This document shows positions 1 to 5,661 of a stretch of DNA of 9,484 nucleotides, piece by piece. The translations under genes and the position numbers were made by a program. Source of the stretch: Deltaproteobacteria bacterium. GTDB lineage: Bacteria > SAR324 > JACQKK01. The stretch spans positions 1-9,484 of the forward strand of contig JAOUPZ010000102.1 in assembly GCA_029879595.1 (NCBI GenBank), written 5' to 3'. The notes under the pieces are model-generated. The model was not told the origin of the DNA. It saw only the letters and a program-made list of their open reading frames with translations, and did not search any database. Position 1 is the stretch's first letter, and each line of letters begins with the position of its first letter.

Positions 1-90
1 ATGATGGTCACGGGAGAGAAGGACCCCCTGACGGGCCGTATGGTGTCCAAACCTTCCCTGGGGAAGGATGCCGGAAGAACTCCGACCTGA
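1..90 (+). CDS. Possible 3' end of an unidentified rightward gene
   Basis: The first frame is open from the window edge to a TGA at 88-90. It encodes about 29 residues, including G-E-K-D-P-L-T-G-R-M and ending K-D-A-G-R-T-P-T. It would be the C-terminal tail of a protein whose body lies left of the window. I do not recognise it. Support is weak: the third forward frame is also open, to a stop at 108-110, and part of the minus strand is open, so a chance open frame is quite possible. A 7-bp inverted repeat (CCTTCCC/GGGAAGG, 52-67) lies inside it. If real, the gene would converge on dxs. Confidence 0.22.
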   Translation: MMVTGEKDPLTGRMVSKPSLGKDAGRTPT

Positions 91-169
91 AGGCTCAATC
101 CGCCGCCTGAAACAGCCGTTTGGACAAAAGCCAGGGAATGGGGAGCGCAGCGCGACCCCCTTAAATCGC

Positions 170-2125
170 TCAGGCGGTCCTTTTGCGTATCCTGGTTCCC
201 GAGCGGGCCTTCTGGCCGCTCAGTCCTGCCAGCTCCCGGGCCGTTTCCAGCACCCGTGGGACATCCAGTCCACAGGCCTTTATCTGCTCTTCGTACTCGC
301 CATATCCGATGAAGGTATCGGGAACTCCCAGGGTGCGCACCGGCAGGTTGATCCCGTTTTCAGCCAGCAGCGCCATCACACCTTCCCCGAAGCCACCCTT
401 GACGGCGTTTTCCTCCAGGGTCAGCACCGCCCGTGCCGACTCGGCCTGTCCGAGCAGCAGTTCTTCGTCCAGCGGCTTGATGAACCGTGCGTCCACAACC
501 GCCGTTTCCAATCCTTCCTCCGCCAGAGTTCCGGCCACTTCCAGCGCTGTTTCCACCATGGTGCCCAGGGCCACCAGCAACAGGCAGTCCTTCCCCGCCG
601 GTTTGCGCAGCAGTTCCCCCTGGCCAATGGGAATGGGCTCAAGTGTGGCGGGAATATCCATGACGGGGGTGTTGCCCCGCGGATATCGGATGGCCAGCGG
701 GCCGTCTTCATAAAGGTGTGCCGTTACCAGCATCCGGCGCAGCTCCAGCTCGTTCCGGGGAGCCATGTGCACGATTCCGGGGATCATGCGCAGATAACTG
801 TGATCGTAGACGCCGTGGTGTGTGGGGCCGTCCCCGCCCACCAGGCCGCCCCTGTCCATCATGATCCGCACCGGCAGATTCTGCAGCGCGATGTCATGGA
901 GAATCTGGTCAAAGGCCCGCTGCGTGAAGGTGGAATACACGGTGACAAAGGGCTTCAGTCCGCCGATGGCCATGCCCGCCGCCGAGCAGAAGGCGTTTGA
1001 CTCGGCGATTCCCACATCCAGCACCCGGCCGGGGAACGACTCGGCCATGGGGGTCAGGCCGGTATTGCTCTGCATGGCCGCAGTGATGGCCACCACCTTC
1101 TCGTCGGCGGCCATTATCTCATGAAGGCCCTCGCTGAATATTCTGGTCCAGCTTTTCTGCAAGGGGCTGTTTACCTCCAGGGGCCGGGTTTTGGCCGGGG
1201 AAACCGCATGGGCCTCGAAGGTGTTCTCCATCTCCGGGCCCAGCCCCTTGCCCTTGACCGTCTGCACATGCAGCAGGATGGGCTTGCCCATTTCCTTGGC
1301 GTGGGAAATGACCGGGATCAGCTCCGAGAGGTCGTGTCCGTCCACGGGGCCGAAATACCGGAATCCCAGCGACTCGAAGAACGCCGAGCGATCCTCGCTG
1401 ACAAAGTCCTTGACCGAGCGCTCCATGTGTTTCAGGCCCTTGAGTATTTCCGTTCCAAAGGGCATCCGGCTGCCCACGCGCTTCATCTCCTCGCGCATGG
1501 CATTATAGGAATCCGAGGTGGTGATGCGGGTGACCGTGCGGGTGAACCTGCGGCTGAGCGCGCCCACGTTGCGGTCGATGCTCATGCCGTTGTCGTTCAG
1601 GATGACCATCATGTCCAGGTCCTGGGCGCCGGCCATGCTGAGGGCCTCAAAGGCCAGCCCGCCGGTCATGCCGCCATCGCCGATCACGGCCACCACATGG
1701 TGTTTTTCACCCAGCTGGTCACGGGCCAGGGCCAGGCCCATGGCGGCGGAAATGGAGGTGGAGGCGTGCCCGGCTCCCATGTGGTCGTAGGGGCTTTCCT
1801 TGCGCTCCAGGAACTTGCACAGCCCGCCCCAGCGGCCATATTGCAGGAAGCGCGAGGCCCGTCCGGTCAGCATTTTGTATACATGGGCCTGGTGTCCCAC
1901 ATCCCAGGTGATGCGGTCATGCAGGAAGTCAAACTGATGGAACAGGGCCAGGGTAAGCTCCACCACTCCCAGGGCCGCGCCCAGGTGGCCTCCGGTGCGG
2001 TTGATGGTTTCGATGAGGAACTCCCTCGACTCCTCCGCCAGGGCTTCCAGCTCGGGAATGCCATGGCGCTGGAGAGCCAGGGGGTCGTCAATCGCAGCCA
2101 GCAGTGGATATTTCTTTTCGTCCAT
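170..2125 (-). CDS. dxs: 1-deoxy-D-xylulose-5-phosphate synthase (DXS)
   Basis: DXS is a cytoplasmic thiamine-diphosphate enzyme that condenses pyruvate with glyceraldehyde 3-phosphate, the first step of the MEP isoprenoid pathway; its product also feeds thiamine and pyridoxal synthesis. The protein has 651 residues, a normal DXS length plus a basic tail (about 637-651). Visible motifs are T-G-G-H-L-G-A (44-50), D-V-G-H-Q-A (75-80), the ThDP/Mg site G-D-G (149-151) to N-D-N (177-179), the catalytic glutamate in G-I-A-E-S-N-A (E375), Y-S-T-F-T-Q-R-A-F-D-Q (397-407), D-R-G-G-L-V-G-G-D-G-P-T-H (424-436) and Y-P-R-G (481-484). The usual A-E-Q-H-A is A-E-S-N-A here, and G-H-S-S-T-S is G-H-A-S-T-S. 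The ATG at 2125 gives the expected N-terminus, but I see no strong ribosome binding site before it. The gene is read away from the rest of the window, with a tandem repeat 35 bases upstream of the start. Identity is sure; the motif changes leave activity to be shown. Confidence 0.96.
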   Translation of the reverse strand: MDEKKYPLLAAIDDPLALQRHGIPELEALAEESREFLIETINRTGGHLGAALGVVELTLALFHQFDFLHDRITWDVGHQAHVYKMLTGRASRFLQYGRWGGLCKFLERKESPYDHMGAGHASTSISAAMGLALARDQLGEKHHVVAVIGDGGMTGGLAFEALSMAGAQDLDMMVILNDNGMSIDRNVGALSRRFTRTVTRITTSDSYNAMREEMKRVGSRMPFGTEILKGLKHMERSVKDFVSEDRSAFFESLGFRYFGPVDGHDLSELIPVISHAKEMGKPILLHVQTVKGKGLGPEMENTFEAHAVSPAKTRPLEVNSPLQKSWTRIFSEGLHEIMAADEKVVAITAAMQSNTGLTPMAESFPGRVLDVGIAESNAFCSAAGMAIGGLKPFVTVYSTFTQRAFDQILHDIALQNLPVRIMMDRGGLVGGDGPTHHGVYDHSYLRMIPGIVHMAPRNELELRRMLVTAHLYEDGPLAIRYPRGNTPVMDIPATLEPIPIGQGELLRKPAGKDCLLLVALGTMVETALEVAGTLAEEGLETAVVDARFIKPLDEELLLGQAESARAVLTLEENAVKGGFGEGVMALLAENGINLPVRTLGVPDTFIGYGEYEEQIKACGLDVPRVLETARELAGLSGQKARSGTRIRKRTA

Positions 2126-2159
2126 CGTTTCAGCCGATTAAACAAAGCATATATTTCAG

Positions 2160-2246
2160 CCCCTGTGTTGCCGCCACCTGTGTTGCCGCCCCTGTGTTGC
2201 GGCCCCTGTGTTGCGGCCCCTGTGTTGCGGCCCCTGTGTTGCGGCC
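2160..2246. repeat. 14-bp tandem repeat (minisatellite), about six copies, upstream of dxs
   Basis: Six tandem copies of CCCCTGTGTTGCGG (plus strand; CCGCAACACAGGGG as read toward dxs). The four copies nearest the distal end are nearly identical. The two nearest dxs carry CCGCC instead of CGGCC, and one is lengthened to 15 bp by a CACC junction. The unit is not a multiple of three, so this is not protein repeat coding. It begins 35 bases before the dxs start codon, in the probable leader or promoter. Arrays like this change copy number by slippage, which could alter leader length or factor binding; that is inference. Confidence 0.9.
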
Positions 2247-2251
2247 AAATG

Positions 2252-2293
2252 GGCAAAGCCCAGGGGGAAACTGGCAAAGCCCAAGGGGAAAAC
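2252..2293. repeat. Imperfect 21-bp direct duplication next to the minisatellite
   Basis: Two adjacent 21-bp copies (2252-2272 and 2273-2293) both begin GGCAAAGCCCA and continue with a G-run followed by an A-run. They differ at only a few positions. The duplication starts six bases beyond the 14-bp array, so the whole stretch 2160-2293 is repetitive. No function is evident. Confidence 0.75.
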
Positions 2294-2543
2294 GTGAGTT
2301 CAACTCCTGCACGCTGGTTTCCCCTTGGAACGGCGGTCATCGTTGGCGTTGCGCCGAAAGGCGGCGACCGCTCTCACAGAAACTATAAGGTGCCAAGGGC
2401 TAATAGGCAAGCCGGGAGGGGGGCGGCTGCTGGATAAGTCGCCGGTTAAGGCCCCCCGGCAGCGCAAAAGCAGACGTTCTGTTTAGCCGGGTTTTTACTG
2501 AAAAGGCCTGGCGCAGGGCAGGGATCGGATAAAAAGATTTTCA
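2294..2543. other. Gene-free stretch between the dxs-side repeats and the lipoprotein promoter
   Basis: No reading frame here looks coding. It holds a small GNRA-type hairpin (CGCC-GAAA-GGCG, 2352-2363) and the terminator-like hairpin listed at 2455-2496. A leftward promoter for dxs must lie here or in the repeats, but I could not find a convincing -35/-10 pair on the minus strand. Confidence 0.6.
2455..2496 (+). terminator. Terminator-like hairpin without an upstream rightward gene
   Basis: CCCGGC (2455-2460) pairs with GCCGGG (2486-2491) and is followed by five T. The 25-base loop contains a small CAGA/TCTG stem. An upstream GCCGG (2441-2445) could pair with the same left arm and compete. 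It reads rightward but no rightward gene precedes it, so it may end a small RNA, insulate the lipoprotein promoter from antisense transcription, or be chance. Confidence 0.35.
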
Positions 2544-2572
2544 TTTACCCGGTTATAAAAACAATGTATATT
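2544..2572 (+). promoter_or_regulatory. Sigma-70-type promoter for the lipoprotein gene
   Basis: TTTACC (2544-2549), an exact 17-bp spacer, then TATATT (2567-2572, five of six consensus bases). The local sequence is AT-rich in a GC-rich region. The predicted transcript would start near 2579 and carry a leader of about 130 bases, including a GCATTT/AAATGC hairpin (2584-2600). Confidence 0.6.
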
Positions 2573-2712
2573 ATCTCAGTTTCGCATTTATGGAAAATGC
2601 AGACCGCTTCCGAGTTTCTCATGATTTTTTCCAATTAATGGTATGCCTGCAGGCCAAGTTGACGGGGTGAGCGGTTTTGTTTGCAAATAACATACTCATA
2701 AGGTGAGGAAAC

Positions 2713-3276
2713 ATGCACACAGAGAGCAAAAGGAACATGAAGGGAAAAGTGGTGGCGCTGGCTTTGCTGGGCGCTTTGATATTGGCCGCTTGCGGCGATG
2801 GAGAAGAAGATAAAAAGACATCCTATACCTGTCCGGATGCGGGTAATACCATGACCGTGACCGCCGATGGGGTGACGGACACCTACACAGCCACTGCCCT
2901 GGGCGATGGCAACGGGGCCTGCACACCGCAGGTTTTGGCCGTTGACCTCGGAACTGAACTGTCTCTCAGCGCCAGTTCGGTTGGGGCGGGCCTCCATGCC
3001 TGGGCCGTGGTGGAAACCAGCAAGATTGTGCTGGACACCCCCATTGTTCTCAGCCTTTATCCCAACAGGCTGATTACCGACCCCAACCTGGGCGATTCTT
3101 CAGTCTGCCAGGCGGCCAGTGCCTCAATTACCTTCACGGCCTATTCGGGAATAGGCAACCGCACCACCGGCACCATAACCGGGAGTTCGTTTGCGGATAT
3201 TCCCGCCGCCGGGAACACCTGCCCCGCAAACTTTTCCGCGACTTTCGACATTATGGTCACGGCCCCTGGTGGTTGA
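2713..3276 (+). CDS. Putative lipoprotein of unknown function
   Basis: A 187-residue protein with a type II signal peptide: a basic start (K-R-N-M-K-G-K), a hydrophobic stretch from about 13 to 26, and a lipobox L-A-A-C with the acylated cysteine at 27. The residue after that cysteine is glycine, not aspartate, which by the usual enterobacterial rule suggests the outer membrane. An acidic linker (D-G-E-E-D-K-K) follows. The mature part is rich in Thr, Ala, Ser and Gly, with four further cysteines (40, 70, 132, 170) that could form two disulfides. I recognise no domain. The ATG at 2713 is chosen because AGGTGAGG (2701-2708) precedes it closely. An in-frame ATG at 2737 would give a shorter but still complete signal peptide. 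The gene has its own promoter (2544-2572) and terminator (3297-3331), so it seems to be a single-gene unit. Confidence 0.8.
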   Translation: MHTESKRNMKGKVVALALLGALILAACGDGEEDKKTSYTCPDAGNTMTVTADGVTDTYTATALGDGNGACTPQVLAVDLGTELSLSASSVGAGLHAWAVVETSKIVLDTPIVLSLYPNRLITDPNLGDSSVCQAASASITFTAYSGIGNRTTGTITGSSFADIPAAGNTCPANFSATFDIMVTAPGG

Positions 3277-3296
3277 TGGGGGTTTTTCAGTATTGT

Positions 3297-3331
3297 CGGG
3301 GGCTTCTGAATGAAGTCCCCGGAAACTTTTT
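3297..3331 (+). terminator. Rho-independent terminator after the lipoprotein gene
   Basis: CGGGGGCTTC (3297-3306) pairs over ten positions, one of them G-U, with GAAGTCCCCG (3312-3321) around a five-base loop. A run of five T follows after GAAAC. It begins 21 bases after the lipoprotein stop. A weaker CCCC/GGGG-TTTTT element lies across the stop codon. Confidence 0.65.
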
Positions 3332-3350
3332 CCCCGCCATAAAACACCAG

Positions 3351-3424
3351 ATGACAGCCCGCCTCAGGTGAGGGTAGACTGAAAAGCCGTTTACCCCCAC
3401 GGCTGCCTGTCATGAGCAGCAGCC
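3351..3424 (+). promoter_or_regulatory. Foldable leader before dapD, possible RNA switch or other cis-element
   Basis: An outer stem ATGACAG (3351-3357) with CTGTCAT (3407-3413) encloses two perfect small hairpins: CCTC-AGGT-GAGG (3362-3373) and AGCCGT-N8-ACGGCT (3385-3404). This gives a three-way junction. Two alternative pairings would break it: GGGTA (3372-3376) with TACCC (3392-3396), and GGCTGC (3401-3406) with GCAGCC (3419-3424). It lies between the upstream terminator and the dapD start 43 bases downstream. It matches none of the lysine, TPP, SAM, cobalamin or glycine riboswitch cores I know. The stems are short, so chance folding is possible. Confidence 0.35.
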
Positions 3425-3466
3425 CTGGCCAGAAGACATCACTCTGATTTTGAGAGGCTTAGATCG

Positions 3467-4585
3467 ATGAACCAGCCCAATCCGGTTCTTGACCAGTTTC
3501 CCGCCACGGGGCACATGGTGCTGCTGCGGGTTTATGACGGGGAAAAAAATCTGCGGGCCGTGCTGCCCAATCTGCCGCCCCACGAGGAGGCCATCCGGGT
3601 TTTGCATGGCGTGGAGGACCGCGACGGCACGCTGGGGCCCGTGCAGGCCAAGCGGGGACTGGAAGCCCTGGCCAAGCTGGGCCTGGACGGAGCCGGCAGC
3701 CCCGTGGGCGAGGTTTTGCGCCATGCCGCTTCCGGCAAGGAGCACCACCTGGAGGTGATTGCCTCGCCGGTGCCGGGGCTGATCGGGCGGATCGCCCGGC
3801 GTGAGGGCAGTCTGGAGGACACCGAGGTTTTCATTGACCTGCTGAACCGGGGTGATCTGCGGGCCGCCGAAAAGGTCAGTACCCAATGGCAGCCCCAGCC
3901 CTATGTCATTGACGGCATTCTGAATTATTTCGCTTCCCACCCCAATATCCGCATGGGGGCCGATGGCTGGGACAAGGTGCCCCTGAAGCTGGAGGGGGCC
4001 TCCGATGAGATGCTGGAGGCTGGCGGGGTGCGCTATGCCCCGGGCTCCCGGGTGCGCAACGGCTGCTACATTGGTTCCGGAACGGTGGTCATGAACATGG
4101 CCTTCGTCAACATCGGGGCCTGGATCGCCGGCGGCGGCGTGATGATCGACGCCGGGGCCCGGGTAGCCTCCTGCGCCCAGATCGGCAAGGGCGTCAAGTT
4201 TGGAGGAGGATCGGGCATCGAGGGCATACTGGAGCCTGCCGGCAGGCTGCCGTCCATCATCGAGGACCATGCCAAGATCGGGGCCATGTGTGAGGTTTCC
4301 GGCATTGTGGGGGAGGGGGCCATTCTGGCTTCCGGCGTGGTGATGGCCTCGGGCAAGAAAATCTTCGACGAGGCCGCCGGGGAGGTGGTGCCCCCACTGG
4401 CCATGAAGGTTGGTCAGATTACCTTCCAGGTCCCCGTTATTCCACCCTATCGCCTGGCGGTGGGCGGAGCGCTGCTTTCTGATGGTGGCAGGGTCGCCAC
4501 CGACGCCGTCATCCTGAAGCCGGGTGACCTGAGGGACAGCGACACTTTGCGCCATTTTGAGCGTCAGGGCATCCTCTATCGTTGA
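3467..4585 (+). CDS. dapD: 2,3,4,5-tetrahydropyridine-2,6-dicarboxylate N-succinyltransferase
   Basis: DapD transfers succinyl from succinyl-CoA to tetrahydrodipicolinate, in the succinylase branch of diaminopimelate and lysine synthesis; the product serves protein and peptidoglycan. The protein has 372 residues. The N-terminal ~185 residues form a long, variable domain. A left-handed parallel beta-helix follows (about 188-300), with hexapeptide-type repeats such as V-N-I-G-A-W-I and V-A-S-C-A-Q-I-G-K. Compared with E. coli DapD, the acidic catalytic residues seem kept: D228 (V-M-I-D-A) and E276 (M-C-E-V). The G-I-x-G-I-L-E-P and I-I-E-D segments also match. E. coli DapD is about 100 residues shorter, so this is the long DapD class known from pseudomonads and actinobacteria. 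The ATG at 3467 follows GAGAGG (3452-3457). No neighbour belongs to the pathway, and it appears to be transcribed alone behind a structured leader. Confidence 0.92.
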   Translation: MNQPNPVLDQFPATGHMVLLRVYDGEKNLRAVLPNLPPHEEAIRVLHGVEDRDGTLGPVQAKRGLEALAKLGLDGAGSPVGEVLRHAASGKEHHLEVIASPVPGLIGRIARREGSLEDTEVFIDLLNRGDLRAAEKVSTQWQPQPYVIDGILNYFASHPNIRMGADGWDKVPLKLEGASDEMLEAGGVRYAPGSRVRNGCYIGSGTVVMNMAFVNIGAWIAGGGVMIDAGARVASCAQIGKGVKFGGGSGIEGILEPAGRLPSIIEDHAKIGAMCEVSGIVGEGAILASGVVMASGKKIFDEAAGEVVPPLAMKVGQITFQVPVIPPYRLAVGGALLSDGGRVATDAVILKPGDLRDSDTLRHFERQGILYR

Positions 4586-4628
4586 CAACAAAGTTTTTCT
4601 CCTTGTCATATCAGCAAGTAACGCACTT

Positions 4629-4657
4629 TTTCCAAAAAATCATAAATAGCATATTAA
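4629..4657 (+). promoter_or_regulatory. Candidate promoter for the first small gene
   Basis: TTTCCA (4629-4634), 17 bp, TATTAA (4652-4657), four of six consensus bases each, in a marked AT-rich island between GC-rich genes. An alternative pair is TTGTGC (4681-4686) and GATGAT (4704-4709), also 17 bp apart, whose -10 would overlap the palindrome at 4704-4728. I cannot decide between them. Confidence 0.35.
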
Positions 4658-4703
4658 TATTACGGAACCTCAGGGAACCTTTGTGCGTTAAATTATTTAA
4701 ACA

Positions 4704-4728
4704 GATGATGAGACCGTATCTCATTATC
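4704..4728 (+). promoter_or_regulatory. 10-bp inverted repeat upstream of the first small gene (operator or leader hairpin)
   Basis: GATGATGAGA (4704-4713), five bases, TCTCATTATC (4719-4728). The arms match at nine of ten positions, and the tenth can be a G-U pair in RNA. Depending on the promoter used, it is either an operator at the -10 or a hairpin in the leader about 50 bases before the start codon. A tandem pair of GGAACCT (4664-4670, 4674-4680) lies just upstream. Confidence 0.5.
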
Positions 4729-4776
4729 TCCATATTCCGGGATTCTTGGAGAGCAGAGCTCTCGAGGGAGGAAGAC

Positions 4777-4962
4777 ATGGCAAGGCTGAGAAAAATTGGC
4801 GTGAAAATAAGTGCTGAGGAAGTTCAAATGGCGGTCAAGAAATTCATGGCCCAGGGCGGCATCGTTAACCGCCTGCCCGCCCAGCAGAACCCGTCCCGCA
4901 TGATGGGTGAACATCACGGCATTTACGAGAACCTGCTGGACAAGGCGTTCTCTCACAACTGA
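4777..4962 (+). CDS. Small conserved-looking protein A (61 residues), paralogue of small protein B
   Basis: I do not recognise the family. The start is ATG 4777, set by a strong ribosome binding site GGAGG (4767-4771) five bases upstream. The same frame is open further back to a TTG at the dapD stop, but that extension lacks a site and any likeness to the paralogue. The 61 residues begin with a basic stretch (M-A-R-L-R-K). Then come a likely amphipathic helix (about 12-26, S-A-E-E-V-Q through F-M-A-Q), G-G-I-V-N-R-L-P-A-Q-Q (27-37) and G-I-Y-E (48-51). There is no signal peptide, membrane segment or cysteine, so it is probably cytoplasmic. About 24 of 45 core positions are identical to the protein at 5323-5523, with one single-residue gap. 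Two paralogues with kept core and separate ribosome binding sites argue strongly for a real gene. Function is unknown; a helix followed by a conserved loop would suit protein or nucleic-acid binding, which is a guess. Confidence 0.85.
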   Translation: MARLRKIGVKISAEEVQMAVKKFMAQGGIVNRLPAQQNPSRMMGEHHGIYENLLDKAFSHN

Positions 4963-4972
4963 CCCGCATTCC

Positions 4973-4999
4973 CTTCCGGGGCCGGCCGGGGGTTTGTTT
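4973..4999 (+). terminator. Probable terminator after small gene A
   Basis: CTTCCGG (4973-4979) pairs with CCGGGGG (4986-4992), including two G-U pairs, around a six-base loop, followed by TTTGTTT. It starts 11 bases after the stop. It implies that the two small genes are transcribed separately. Confidence 0.5.
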
Positions 5000-5223
5000 G
5001 GCGCTATCGACCGGCTGGTCCTGGAAGGTCCTGTATTTGCTGCTGAAGTTTATTCCCGTGAAATATGCCTTCCGGGGGCTTTGAGTATGGTCTCCGGAAG
5101 GTGTCTGCTCCACCTGTATATTTTCCCCATCAAATTCAATTGTCGGTGCCTTTGTGGTCCGGCGGTCATTCGTCTTTAACACCAGCATACCGGTGCCTGT
5201 TCCAACACGGGTTCATTTTTTTC
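5000..5223. other. Gene-free stretch between the two small genes
   Basis: No convincing coding frame. The only clear structure is an 8-bp perfect inverted repeat, CCTTCCGG (5068-5075) and CCGGAAGG (5094-5101), with an 18-base loop and no T-run after it. The 10-mer CCTTCCGGGG also occurs in the terminator at 4972-4981. A small RNA cannot be excluded. Confidence 0.5.
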
Positions 5224-5258
5224 TTGCCAGTTAGCACTCATATTATTATACTGCTAAC
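5224..5258 (+). promoter_or_regulatory. Promoter overlapped by a CIRCE-type HrcA operator
   Basis: TTGCCA (5224-5229), an exact 17-bp spacer, TATACT (5247-5252); each hexamer has five of six consensus bases. Across spacer and -10 lies TTAGCACTC (5231-5239), nine bases, TACTGCTAA (5249-5257). The known CIRCE consensus is TTAGCACTC-N9-GAGTGCTAA. The left arm matches fully, the right arm at seven of nine, and the spacing is exact. The two mismatches fall in the bases TACT shared with the -10 hexamer, as expected if the promoter needs that sequence. HrcA bound here would block RNA polymerase; heat or unfolded protein would release it. The transcript would start near 5259. Confidence 0.75.
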
Positions 5259-5322
5259 AGTTTATTAATAAGCCCCGTGATGTTCCATGTCGTGGGGGAT
5301 TCACCAGAATGGGAGCAGACCA

Positions 5323-5523
5323 ATGATGCTACAAAATAAAGCCAAAGGAGTGAGAATCAGCGAATCGGAAATCCAGGAGGCGCTCAAGCGCTTCCGGTCC
5401 CAGGGCGGGCTGATCAAAAGGCTTCCCGCGCAGCAGACCCCGCAGAATAATCTGGTGGGCGCCCGTTACGGCATCTACGAGCCGGTGCTGGTTGTGGGCG
5501 ATGGGCTGGAAAACCTGGGCTGA
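5323..5523 (+). CDS. Small protein B (66 residues), probable HrcA-controlled heat-shock gene
   Basis: Paralogue of the small protein at 4777-4962; family not recognised. The start is ATG 5323, seven bases after GGGAG (5311-5315), with a second ATG directly after it. In-frame ATGs at 5287 and 5309 lack a site and would add residues without likeness to the paralogue. The chain has a basic start (Q-N-K-A-K-G-V-R), a helix-like stretch (about 13-27, S-E-S-E-I-Q-E-A-L-K-R-F), G-G-L-I-K-R-L-P-A-Q-Q (28-38), G-I-Y-E (50-53) and its own tail V-L-V-V-G-D-G-L-E-N-L-G. There is no signal peptide, membrane span or cysteine. The promoter carries a CIRCE-like operator, so expression is likely low in normal growth and raised by heat stress. 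A terminator follows directly, so it is a single-gene unit. A role in the stress response is inferred from regulation only. Confidence 0.85.
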   Translation: MMLQNKAKGVRISESEIQEALKRFRSQGGLIKRLPAQQTPQNNLVGARYGIYEPVLVVGDGLENLG

Positions 5524-5534
5524 GAAGGAAGGGA

Positions 5535-5563
5535 GCCCGGCTCCTGAGGGAGCCGGGCCTTTT
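5535..5563 (+). terminator. Strong terminator after small gene B, possibly shared with nrdJ
   Basis: GCCCGGCTCC (5535-5544) and GGAGCCGGGC (5549-5558) form a perfect 10-bp stem with a TGAG loop, followed by CTTTT. It starts 11 bases after the stop of small gene B. Read leftward, the same stem is followed by TCCCTTCCTTCTC, less T-rich, so it could also help end nrdJ transcripts from the other side. A perfect CCTTCGCGAAGG palindrome lies nearer nrdJ (5637-5648). Confidence 0.85.
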
Positions 5564-5661
5564 AGAGGAACGTCGCGCTGTGGGATGTAGTCACCGGGTG
5601 GGGCGGTGGCAAAGGGCCTTGAAGATTATTAGCAGCCCTTCGCGAAGGAAATTCTGCCGCC

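Noticed and set aside
68..1000. Rightward open frame (310 codons) antisense to the 3' part of dxs
   Set aside because: Composition is typical of an antisense frame, with no motif and no ribosome binding site.
2160..2246. CRISPR array
   Set aside because: The 14-bp units are directly adjacent with no spacers, and there are no cas genes.
2378..2400. Sigma-54 promoter for dxs (TTGGCACC on the minus strand)
   Set aside because: The -24-like half is present, but the required GC element at the correct spacing is absent.
1121..2437. Rightward open frame (438 codons) antisense to dxs and running through the tandem repeat
   Set aside because: It is antisense to a certain gene and crosses the 14-bp array, where the product becomes a meaningless A-P-V-L-x-P-L-C-C-G repeat.
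3410..4609. Long leftward open frame (399 codons) antisense to dapD
   Set aside because: It covers dapD entirely, and the product is low-complexity H/G/Q/P-rich antisense translation.
4582..4776. Upstream extension of small gene A from a TTG at the dapD stop
   Set aside because: The extension is AT-rich, crosses the candidate promoters and palindrome, and has no counterpart in the paralogue. The ATG at 4777 has an excellent ribosome binding site.
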